Position numbers and translations under genes: made by a program. DNA of 64,000 bases, taken from the NCBI GenBank assembly GCA_017744915.1, contig JAGIAH010000007.1, positions 1 through 64,000 on the forward strand. Direction: 5' to 3'. This stretch comes from Agrobacterium tumefaciens. GTDB lineage: Bacteria > Pseudomonadota > Alphaproteobacteria > Rhizobiales > Rhizobiaceae. This document shows positions 57,331 through 64,000 of this stretch, piece by piece (the stretch's first letter is position 1; every line of letters starts with the position of its first letter). The notes beneath the pieces were generated by a model. It saw only the letters and a list, made by a program, of their open reading frames with translations. It did not search any database and had not been told where the DNA came from.

Positions 57331-57726
57331 TCAGGCCCGGCGTTCATCCACCGAGAAAGCGCCCGGACCGGCAACGAACAGATAGAGGAAGATGAAGCAG
57401 AACAGGATGGCGGCATCACCACCGTTCAGGGCCGGGAAGAAATTGCTCGGCGCATGCGCCATGAAATAAGCGACCGCCATCTGGCCGGACAGGATGAAGG
57501 CGACGGGACGCGTGAACAGCCCGACCAGCACGAGAATGCCGCCGACAAGTTCCAGAATCGCTGCCACCAAGAGCATCGTCGGCAGGGAGCCGTCCATCTG
57601 CGATGTCGGGAAACCGAACAGCTTCTGCGTTCCATGCGAAATGAAAAGCAGCGCCGTCATGATGCGCAGCGCCCCGAGTGCCTGCGGGCGATAGCGGGAG
57701 AGAGAGTCGAAAGTTGCCATGTTCAT
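57331..57726 (-). CDS. DoxX family membrane protein
   Basis: This 131-residue protein has four membrane segments. The DoxX landmarks ALGALRIMTALLFISHGTQKLFGF and LELVGGILVLVGLFTRPVAFILSG are clear. Family members are often linked to thiosulfate or redox stress, but most are uncharacterised. GGGGA lies before the ATG at 57726. It has its own terminator. The upstream region to 57961 shows nothing further. Confidence 0.92.
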   Translation of the reverse strand: MNMATFDSLSRYRPQALGALRIMTALLFISHGTQKLFGFPTSQMDGSLPTMLLVAAILELVGGILVLVGLFTRPVAFILSGQMAVAYFMAHAPSNFFPALNGGDAAILFCFIFLYLFVAGPGAFSVDERRA

Positions 57727-57961
57727 GTGTCCCCGTTGAAGTGGTGCGACGCTCGATACAGCGCAATTATGCGTTTATGGATACACGTCTCGAACACCGG
57801 AAATCACGTTTCCGATATAGCAGAACTCCCTTAAATACATAAAGGGAGCCATTCTACACATGGTTGATTTTCCACCACAAAACTGGGCTCATGCCGAAAA
57901 AATCAACCCAAGGATACAGGCATTTTCTTGGCGGGCAAAGGCGGAAAAATCCGCCTCTCCC

Positions 57962-58579
57962 TCACGCCTGCAAGACGACGACCTTTGAACCCACCGGCAC
58001 GCGGCTATAAAGATCGATGATGTCGTGGTTCAGCATGCGGATACAGCCGCTCGACATGGCATGGCCGATGGATTGCGGCTGGTTGGTGCCATGCAGGCGG
58101 AACATGGTGTCATTGCCACCGCGATAGAGATAAAGCGCACGCGCGCCGAGCGGGTTGTTCGGGCCGCCCGGCATGCCGGCTGCGAATTTCAGGTTGCGCG
58201 GATCGCGGCGCATCATGTTTGCGGTCGGCGTCCAGGACGGCCATTCCGCCTTGCGGCCGATATAGGCGTCACCCTTCAGAGCAAGACCCTGCCGTCCGAC
58301 ACCGACGCCGTAACGCATGGCGCGTCCATCGCCCATAATGTAATAGAGCCGCCGCGCCGGCGTATCCACCACCACCGTTCCGGCGGGGTGGCTGCTGTCA
58401 TAGGTGACTTCCTGCCGGCGCAGCTCCGGCTTGACCTTGTCGAGATGCATGGCGGGAAGCGGGAACTTCTCCTCCGGCTTTGCCGCATAATTGAGCCTCT
58501 GCTGGCCAATACCGGTATTGGCACAGCCGGCCAGAAGCAGCGGCAATCCGATGAGAACACCACGACGTGAAATAGACAT
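57962..58579 (-). CDS. L,D-transpeptidase (YkuD), lipoprotein
   Basis: This 205-residue protein starts with a lipoprotein signal (MSISRRGVLIGLPLLLAGC) with the lipidated Cys at 19. The YkuD domain has the catalytic signature HAMSSGCIRMLNHDIIDLY with the nucleophile Cys and the upstream His in RLHGTNQPQSIG. It forms 3-3 cross-links or attaches proteins to peptidoglycan, a major cross-link type in Rhizobiales. The ATG at 58579 follows GGGGG; the extension to 58633 lacks support. It is monocistronic. Confidence 0.93.
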   Translation of the reverse strand: MSISRRGVLIGLPLLLAGCANTGIGQQRLNYAAKPEEKFPLPAMHLDKVKPELRRQEVTYDSSHPAGTVVVDTPARRLYYIMGDGRAMRYGVGVGRQGLALKGDAYIGRKAEWPSWTPTANMMRRDPRNLKFAAGMPGGPNNPLGARALYLYRGGNDTMFRLHGTNQPQSIGHAMSSGCIRMLNHDIIDLYSRVPVGSKVVVLQA

Positions 58580-58657
58580 ATAACCCCCGCCAAATCTTTG
58601 GATTAACGAGAGGTATAATTTTATGGTTAACAAACCCCTAATATGAGGTTGTAGTAA

Positions 58658-59554
58658 TTAACGCACAACAACCGGAGCGGCCGGTTTGCGATTGGCGAGA
58701 TAGACCCCCGTCACCGCCAGAACCGTGCCGGCAATCATGGCGGGTGTCAGCGTTTCGCCGAACAGCAGCGCAGCTTCCACGGCCGCAAGCGGCGGCACGA
58801 GATAGATCAGCGAGGCGGCGCGTGAGACCTGCCCGCGGCGGATGAGATAAAGAAGCAGCGCCACCGCACCGATGGAGATGGCACCCACGGACCAGCCAAG
58901 CGTGGCGGCAAGCCCGAAGCTCCAGTCCACATGCCCATCCTCCAGCAAAAGTGCGAAGGGAACGGTGACCAGCAATGCGCCTACATATTGCAGCGTCGCC
59001 ACTGCCATGATGTTTCCGCCATGGACATATTTCTTCTGGTAGAGCGTGCCATAGGTCACCGAAACCATGCCCAGCACATTCACCGCCACGGCATAAAGCG
59101 GCACTGACATGCCAAGCGCGCCTGTGGCCATGACCTTCGGCAGCACGGCAATGGCGATGCCCGCAAAACCGAGCAGGAGACCTGCGCGCTGCAGCGGCGA
59201 AATTCTCTCCCCAATCATGAAACGGGCGGCCACTGCCGTCATCAGCGGCTGCAGGCCGGCGATAATGCCGCCAATCGCGGCCGGCACGCCCTGCCCGATC
59301 GCCCACCAGATCATGCCGAGATAAATGCCATGCAAAAACACGCCGGACAGGATCGCCCGCAGGACATCGGCACGCTGCTTCGGCCACGAAATGCCGGAAA
59401 ACCGGCAGATCGCCCACAACAGCAGGCCAGCCAACAGATACCGCAGGCAGAGGAAGGTCAGCGGCCCGGTATAATAGACGGCATATTTGGCGGTGACCCA
59501 GCCGGTCGACCAGAGAAAGACGAAGATGGCCGGAGCCAGACGGTCGAGCGACAT
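58658..59554 (-). CDS. EamA/DMT-family transporter
   Basis: This 298-residue protein has ten membrane helices in two repeats (FVFLWSTGWVTAKYAVYYT, then LIYLVPPLAAVEAALLFGETLTPAMIAG). RLAPAIFVFLWSTGWVTAKYA is the usual EamA opening. The ATG at 59554 follows AGGGGAT by seven bases. Its substrate is unknown. It is distinct in sequence from the EamA gene at 56258. Its promoter lies in the region shared with the ATP-grasp operon. Confidence 0.88.
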   Translation of the reverse strand: MSLDRLAPAIFVFLWSTGWVTAKYAVYYTGPLTFLCLRYLLAGLLLWAICRFSGISWPKQRADVLRAILSGVFLHGIYLGMIWWAIGQGVPAAIGGIIAGLQPLMTAVAARFMIGERISPLQRAGLLLGFAGIAIAVLPKVMATGALGMSVPLYAVAVNVLGMVSVTYGTLYQKKYVHGGNIMAVATLQYVGALLVTVPFALLLEDGHVDWSFGLAATLGWSVGAISIGAVALLLYLIRRGQVSRAASLIYLVPPLAAVEAALLFGETLTPAMIAGTVLAVTGVYLANRKPAAPVVVR

Positions 59555-59997
59555 GGGAACATCCCCTGTGCCGCATGACGGTGTCGCCGGAAGTTGCCGG
59601 GACATGGGCATGTGGCGAATTGATATTGTGCGGCCAGGCGCAAACCGGCGAATGACCGGAACCGGCCAGCAAGCCGGTATCGCCATCGCCGCAAAAGGTC
59701 AAAGGCGTTTTCGTGATCGCATCTTTCAGATTTTCTGATGCGACCCCCATAATTCATCAGCCGAAAGCGAACGAATAAAATTTGTGCATTCGCCCACACT
59801 ACACACAGGTCCGCCGCACTCCTCCACCCCGCCATGGCGCGCAACCCATTCGCCAATGCCGCATTTATAGGCTAAAACCAGAAAAACGCTTCTTTTTTAA
59901 AACTATAGACCCCTGAAAAATCTTCATGAGCAGCTCCGCATAGTTCTTGCATTGCATTTGGCGTTGTATTCAAATGGCAAAAAAGGGGACATCGAAG
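59555..59997. other. Divergent promoter region between EamA and the ATP-grasp operon
   Basis: 443 bases have no supported ORF. The 59870-59930 stretch is AT-rich and could hold promoters. No known operator was recognised. Confidence 0.35.
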
Positions 59998-61407
59998 TTG
60001 GCATTTGACGAAATGATAAATGCGGACAACACGCCGCGAAGCCCATATGAAAACTATAACGAGTGGTACAGCCGACAGGACAGGGCGCACCTGATCCAGA
60101 AATCAAAAGACGCGGAAAACATCTTTCGAAAAACCGGTATTACTTTCGCAGTCTATGGTCACGCCGACAGTTCAGAAAAACTGATCCCTTTCGATATTAT
60201 CCCGCGCATCATCTCCGGCCGTGAGTGGCGCAAACTGGCCCAGGGCATCGAACAGCGCGTCCTCGCCCTCAATGCCTTCCTCGACGATATCTACCACAAG
60301 CAGGAAATCATCCGCGCCGGGCGCATCCCCCGCGAGATCATCGAGAGGAACGAAGCCTTCCTGCCGGAAATGATCGGCTTTACCCCACCCGGCGGCGTTT
60401 ATACCCACATCGTCGGCACGGATATCGTCCGCACCGGCGAAGACCAGTTCTATGTTCTGGAAGACAATGCCCGCACGCCCTCCGGTGTCAGCTACATGCT
60501 GGAAAACCGCGAGACGATGATGCAGATGTTCCCGGAACTCTTCCACGAAAACCGCGTGCGGCGGGTGGAGGATTATCCTTATCTGCTGCGCCAGTCGCTC
60601 GCCTCGCTCGCCCCGCCCGGCTGTTCCGGCAAACCACGCGTCGCGGTTTTGACCCCTGGCATCTATAATTCCGCCTATTACGAGCATTCGTTCCTTGCCG
60701 ACATGATGGGCGTGGAACTGGTTGAAGGTTCCGACCTGCGCGTCATGGACGGCAAGGTCAAGATGCGTACCACGCGCGGTTATGAGGCGATCGACGTGCT
60801 TTACCGCCGTGTCGATGATGATTTCCTCGATCCGCTGACCTTCCGGCCGGATTCGGCGCTCGGCGTTCCCGGCATCATGGATGTCTACCGCGCCGGCAAC
60901 ATCACCATCGCCAATGCGCCCGGCACCGGCATTTCCGACGACAAGGCAATCTATTCCTACATGCCCGAGATCGTGGAATTCTACACCGGCCGCAAGCCGC
61001 TGCTGGAAAACGTGCCGACCTGGCGCTGTTCCGAGCCGGGCAGCCTGAAATACGTGCTCGACAACCTCGCCGACCTCGTCGTCAAGGAAGTCCACGGTTC
61101 GGGCGGTTACGGCATGCTGGTCGGCCCCACCGCAACGAAGAAGGAACGGGCGCTTTTTGCCGAAAAGCTGAAAGCACGCCCCTCCAACTACATTGCGCAG
61201 CCGACGCTATCTCTCTCCACCGTGCCGATCATGGTCAAGAACGGCATCGCGCCGCGCCATGTCGATCTGCGCCCCTATGTCCTGGTCTCGGACAAGGTGC
61301 AGATCATTCCCGGCGGACTGACCCGCGTTGCCCTCAAACAGGGTTCGCTTGTGGTCAATTCCAGCCAGGGCGGCGGCACCAAGGATACCTGGGTACTGGA
61401 GGACTAA
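59998..61407 (+). CDS. Circularly permuted ATP-grasp protein
   Basis: This 469-residue protein belongs to the circularly permuted ATP-grasp type 2 family (formerly DUF404/DUF407). Landmarks are IPFDIIPRIISGREW, the ATP-binding QFYVLEDNARTPSGVSYMLENR, GIYNSAYYEHSFLAD, DDKAIYSYMPEIVEFY and VVKEVHGSGGYGMLVGP. ATP-grasp enzymes form amide or ester bonds through an acyl phosphate. The TTG at 59998 (LAFDEM) has AGGGGA about ten bases before it and matches family starts; ATG codons at 59974 and 60013 are alternatives. It heads a four-gene cluster with three bases to the next gene. Comparative work has proposed that it makes peptide-like metabolites or tags with the alpha-E and transglutaminase partners. 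Confidence 0.9.
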   Translation: MAFDEMINADNTPRSPYENYNEWYSRQDRAHLIQKSKDAENIFRKTGITFAVYGHADSSEKLIPFDIIPRIISGREWRKLAQGIEQRVLALNAFLDDIYHKQEIIRAGRIPREIIERNEAFLPEMIGFTPPGGVYTHIVGTDIVRTGEDQFYVLEDNARTPSGVSYMLENRETMMQMFPELFHENRVRRVEDYPYLLRQSLASLAPPGCSGKPRVAVLTPGIYNSAYYEHSFLADMMGVELVEGSDLRVMDGKVKMRTTRGYEAIDVLYRRVDDDFLDPLTFRPDSALGVPGIMDVYRAGNITIANAPGTGISDDKAIYSYMPEIVEFYTGRKPLLENVPTWRCSEPGSLKYVLDNLADLVVKEVHGSGGYGMLVGPTATKKERALFAEKLKARPSNYIAQPTLSLSTVPIMVKNGIAPRHVDLRPYVLVSDKVQIIPGGLTRVALKQGSLVVNSSQGGGTKDTWVLED

Positions 61408-61410
61408 GCC

Positions 61411-62352
61411 ATGCTGGGCAGAACGGCAAACGGGCTCTACTGGATGTTCCGGTATATCGAGCGCGCTGAAAACATCGCCCGGCTCATCGATGCGGGCCTG
61501 CGCGTTTCACTGACGCGCAGCGGCAGCGGCGACGAGGACTGGGACGGCGTGTTGCAGAGTGCAGGCGTGCATGAGGCCTTTCTCGAAACACGCGAGAAGG
61601 TGACGGCGGCAAATGCGATCGATTATCTCCTAAGGGACAAGGCAAACCCATCCAGCGTCATGTCCTGCATCGAGGCGGGCCGCAACAATGCCCGCATGGT
61701 GCGCACGGCGCTGACGCGGGAAACATGGGAAGCCACCAACGAATTCTGGATCGAGCTGAAGAACATCCTCGGCCGCAAGCTCAGCCACGCCGAGCTGCCG
61801 CAGACCATCGATGTCATCAAACATCGCGCCGGTCTGGTGCGCGGCGCCTTCCACGGCTCGATGCTGCGCAACGATCTCTACAATTTCTCCCGTATCGGCA
61901 CCTTCATCGAACGCGCCGACAACACGGCGCGCATTCTCGATGTCAAATATTACGTGCTGCTGCCGGCGGTGGCGCATGTGGGGTCGTCGCTCGACAATGC
62001 GCAGTGGGAATCCATCCTGCGCTCGGTTTCGGCGCATCGTTCCTATGGCTGGGTCTATGATGCGGAATACAAGCCGTCGAATATTGCCGACTTCCTCATT
62101 CTCAACGGCCGCATGCCGCGTTCGCTCGCCTATTGCTACGAAAAGATCGCCGGCAACCTCAATTACATTGCCGAGGATTACGGTGAAAGGCACAAGGCGC
62201 ATGACACGGCGGAAAGCATTCGCGACAGCCTGCGTGCGACCACCATCGGCCGGGTGATGGACGAGGGCCTGCACGAATTTCTGGAGAGGTTCGTCAACCG
62301 CAATGCTCAATTGGGGCAGGAAATCACGGAAGGCTACCGCTTCTATCAATAA
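61411..62352 (+). CDS. Alpha-E domain protein (DUF403)
   Basis: This 313-residue, all-helical protein is recognised from MLGRTANGLYWMFRYIERAENIAR, FNSRIGTFIERADNTARILDVKY-type repeats (here FSRIGTFIERADNTAR) and the closing LGQEITEGYRFYQ. Repeated ERAxNxAR motifs give the family its name. Function is unknown, but it always accompanies the permuted ATP-grasp gene. The start is three bases after the ATP-grasp stop and the next gene begins 21 bases on. Confidence 0.93.
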   Translation: MLGRTANGLYWMFRYIERAENIARLIDAGLRVSLTRSGSGDEDWDGVLQSAGVHEAFLETREKVTAANAIDYLLRDKANPSSVMSCIEAGRNNARMVRTALTRETWEATNEFWIELKNILGRKLSHAELPQTIDVIKHRAGLVRGAFHGSMLRNDLYNFSRIGTFIERADNTARILDVKYYVLLPAVAHVGSSLDNAQWESILRSVSAHRSYGWVYDAEYKPSNIADFLILNGRMPRSLAYCYEKIAGNLNYIAEDYGERHKAHDTAESIRDSLRATTIGRVMDEGLHEFLERFVNRNAQLGQEITEGYRFYQ

Positions 62353-62373
62353 GCGCGTGGACGGGGACAGCTT

Positions 62374-63195
62374 ATGCGTCTGAAAATCACCCATACGACG
62401 GAATATGTCTATGACGAGCCGATGCCCTATGCGTTGCAGCGGCTGCGCCTGACGCCGCAGACCGGCCCGTGCCAGACGGTGGAGAACTGGGATGTCTCGG
62501 TGGACGGCGCCACCGTGGAAGTGACCTATGACGACCATTTCGGCAACCGCGTTGCACTGGTGGAAACCGAAGGCCCGCAGCAGCGGGTGAAGGTGGTGGC
62601 GAGCGGCTTCGTCAGCACCGAGGACAAGGCCGGCGTGTTCGGCCACCATATCGGCAATGCGCCGCTCTGGCTTTTCCTGCGCGAGACGCCGCGCACCAAA
62701 CCGGGAAAGCTTGTGCGCGAACTGGTGAAGGTGAGCGCCGGCGACAGCGAGCTGGCCCGCCTGCACGACCTCATGGAAAATATTCACCGCAAGGTGGAGT
62801 ATGTGCCCGGCGCGACAGACATCGAGACCACGGCGGAAACGGCGCTGGAAGCCGGCAAGGGTGTCTGCCAGGACCATGCCCATATCCTGATTTCCGCCGC
62901 CCGGCTGATGGGCCTGCCGGCGCGTTATGTCTCCGGTTACCTGATGATGGAAGAGGTGGAGGAACAGGCGGCCACCCATGCCTGGGCCGAGGTGCATCTT
63001 CAGGGGCTGGGCTGGGTGGGCTTCGACGCCGCCAACAATATCTGCCCCGACGACCGTTATGTCCGCATCGCATCCGGCCTCTGCTACCGCGACTGCGCGC
63101 CGATCTCCGGCATGCGCATCGGCCCGGCCGGCGAGACGCTGAATGTCTCGGTCACCGTGCAGCAATCACAAAGCCAGAGCCAGTCGCAGAGTTGA
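62374..63195 (+). CDS. Transglutaminase-like cysteine peptidase
   Basis: This 273-residue protein has the bacterial transglutaminase N-terminal beta domain (ITHTTEYVYDEPMPYALQRLRLTPQ) and the catalytic triad C165, H202 and D218 in EAGKGVCQDHAH, THAWAEV and GWVGFDAAN. It is expected to hydrolyse or transfer gamma-glutamyl-type amide bonds. The C-terminus is an unusual QQSQSQSQSQS tail. It belongs with the ATP-grasp and alpha-E genes; the three-base gap to the methyltransferase gene extends the operon. Confidence 0.92.
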   Translation: MRLKITHTTEYVYDEPMPYALQRLRLTPQTGPCQTVENWDVSVDGATVEVTYDDHFGNRVALVETEGPQQRVKVVASGFVSTEDKAGVFGHHIGNAPLWLFLRETPRTKPGKLVRELVKVSAGDSELARLHDLMENIHRKVEYVPGATDIETTAETALEAGKGVCQDHAHILISAARLMGLPARYVSGYLMMEEVEEQAATHAWAEVHLQGLGWVGFDAANNICPDDRYVRIASGLCYRDCAPISGMRIGPAGETLNVSVTVQQSQSQSQSQS

Positions 63196-63198
63196 ACC

Positions 63199-63795
63199 AT
63201 GACCGGTAAGGACAACGAGACGATCGGCTTTTATACCGGCAATGCCATGGCCTATACGTCAAGGGGGCAGGATCCCGACCGCCCGCATCTGGAAACATTC
63301 CTGACACGGCTGCGCGCCGGCGCGAGCATTCTCGAACTGGGATGCGGCGGCGGGCAGGACAGCGAATATATGCTGGCCGCCGGTTTCGATGTTCATCCCA
63401 CCGATGGAACACCGGAGATCGCAAAGGCGGCTGAAGCACGGCTTGGCATTCCCGTCCGCACGTTGCTGTTCGAGGATATCGAAGAGACCGCGCTTTATGA
63501 CGGCGTCTGGGCCAATGCCTGCCTGCTGCATGTGCCGCGCCCTGCTCTCCCCGGCATCATCGGCCGCATCCATGCCGCGCTGAAACCGGGTGGCGTTTTT
63601 TATGCGAGCTTCAAGGCGGGAGAAGCGGAAGGGCGCGACATGTTCGGCCGTTATTACAACTATCCTTCCAGAGCCTGGCTTGAACATGCCTACGGGCAAT
63701 TCGACTGGTCCGGCGTGGAGATCGAGGCCCGGCAGGGCAGCGGTTACGACAATCTTCCCACCGACTGGCTGCATGTGACGGCCACGAAACCCTGA
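63199..63795 (+). CDS. SAM-dependent class I methyltransferase
   Basis: This 198-residue protein shows the SAM-binding motif I ILELGCGGGQDSEYM (about residues 45-59), the acidic follow-up HPTDGTPEIAKAAEARLG, motif II region ANACLLHVP and the LKPGGVFYASFK loop. The start lies three bases after the transglutaminase stop, so it is probably cotranscribed. Methyltransferases of this kind act on small molecules or on carboxyls; the substrate is unknown. Its link to the ATP-grasp system is inferred from spacing alone. Confidence 0.85.
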   Translation: MTGKDNETIGFYTGNAMAYTSRGQDPDRPHLETFLTRLRAGASILELGCGGGQDSEYMLAAGFDVHPTDGTPEIAKAAEARLGIPVRTLLFEDIEETALYDGVWANACLLHVPRPALPGIIGRIHAALKPGGVFYASFKAGEAEGRDMFGRYYNYPSRAWLEHAYGQFDWSGVEIEARQGSGYDNLPTDWLHVTATKP

Positions 63796-63912
63796 ACCGG
63801 TGCGATAAGTTAGCGGTTGCGAAAGCACGCCTCGACCGTTTAAATCGCGGCATCGATTTGAATGCATGCTCCGGCCTCGATCCTCTCTTGGCAGGCCGGT
63901 CGGGAGAGGGTT

Positions 63913-64000
63913 TTGTACAGCATTTCCGACTATCGCGACTGCCAGACCCATGGTCCTCTCATCGCGGAGCGTGTCTGGACGGCATGGTGGCAGGATAGCG
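63913..64000 (+). CDS. Partial ORF, possible GNAT acetyltransferase (3' end outside the window)
   Basis: A TTG at 63913 has GGGAG six bases upstream and opens a frame to the window end. It reads YSISDYRDCQTHGPLIAER followed by VWTAWWQDS. The RVWTAWW pattern occurs near the start of some GNAT acetyltransferases, so that family is possible, but only 29 codons are visible. The gap 63796-63912 shows nothing else. Confidence 0.4.
   Translation, partial: MYSISDYRDCQTHGPLIAERVWTAWWQDS

Overview
The window reads as a piece of a rhizobial main chromosome, most likely from the Agrobacterium/Rhizobium group. This rests on the fused trpE(G) gene with a leaderless trp leader peptide, the BacA peptide transporter, tandem RirA-type iron boxes, the PuuD cytochrome c urate oxidase, intergenic mosaic repeats of the RIME type and a GC-rich alphaproteobacterial codon usage. 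No tRNA or rRNA gene, insertion sequence, prophage or CRISPR array is visible. The species call is inference from gene content.

Layout. 1-7.2 kb: end of thymidine kinase, pseudoazurin behind a possible FNR/Nnr box, a DUF2333 protein, a LuxR-type solo regulator, a UPF0114 membrane protein, a haem-type TonB receptor behind two IRO boxes, and an extensin-like secreted protein. 7.2-11.1 kb: trp attenuator, trpE(G), an acetyltransferase and an HD-GYP protein. 11.3-17.7 kb: adenine deaminase, an acetyltransferase, a GH13 alpha-glucosidase, a PfkB sugar kinase and a glycosyltransferase. 17.8-29.3 kb: mixed housekeeping and membrane functions (YcxB-like, DUF2026, Der GTPase, YfgM-like protein, NnrU, polysaccharide deacetylase, BacA, MFS exporter, methionine aminopeptidase, luciferase-like monooxygenase, 3-hydroxybutyrate dehydrogenase).

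29.5-47.4 kb is a purine-degradation island in two blocks. The plus-strand block has xdhABC, a LysR regulator, puuD and guaD. The minus-strand block has puuE, uraD, a HepT/MntA toxin-antitoxin pair, allA and uraH. With ade upstream, these cover adenine and guanine to hypoxanthine/xanthine, urate, 5-hydroxyisourate, OHCU, S-allantoin, allantoate, and then ureidoglycolate to glyoxylate plus urea. The allantoate to ureidoglycolate enzyme is not in the window. Between the two blocks lie a TSUP permease, an FMN lactate dehydrogenase, a TetR/SMR efflux pair, a penicillin-binding carboxypeptidase with a SPOR domain and a metallophosphoesterase.

47.5-64 kb: a DUF1045 protein, a head-to-head FAD oxidoreductase and mnmD pair (possibly a split MnmC), a 1226-residue hybrid sensor kinase, an RhlE-like DEAD helicase, two EamA transporters, DoxX, an L,D-transpeptidase lipoprotein, and a tight four-gene operon: circularly permuted ATP-grasp, alpha-E protein, transglutaminase-like peptidase and methyltransferase. 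The last is the best candidate for an incompletely described system. The window ends inside a probable GNAT gene.

Repeats: four copies of an approximately 125-bp two-hairpin element (19222, 26304, 38853, 56069), one 118-bp element (41072) and two short palindromes (13082, 16348), all in intergenic DNA.
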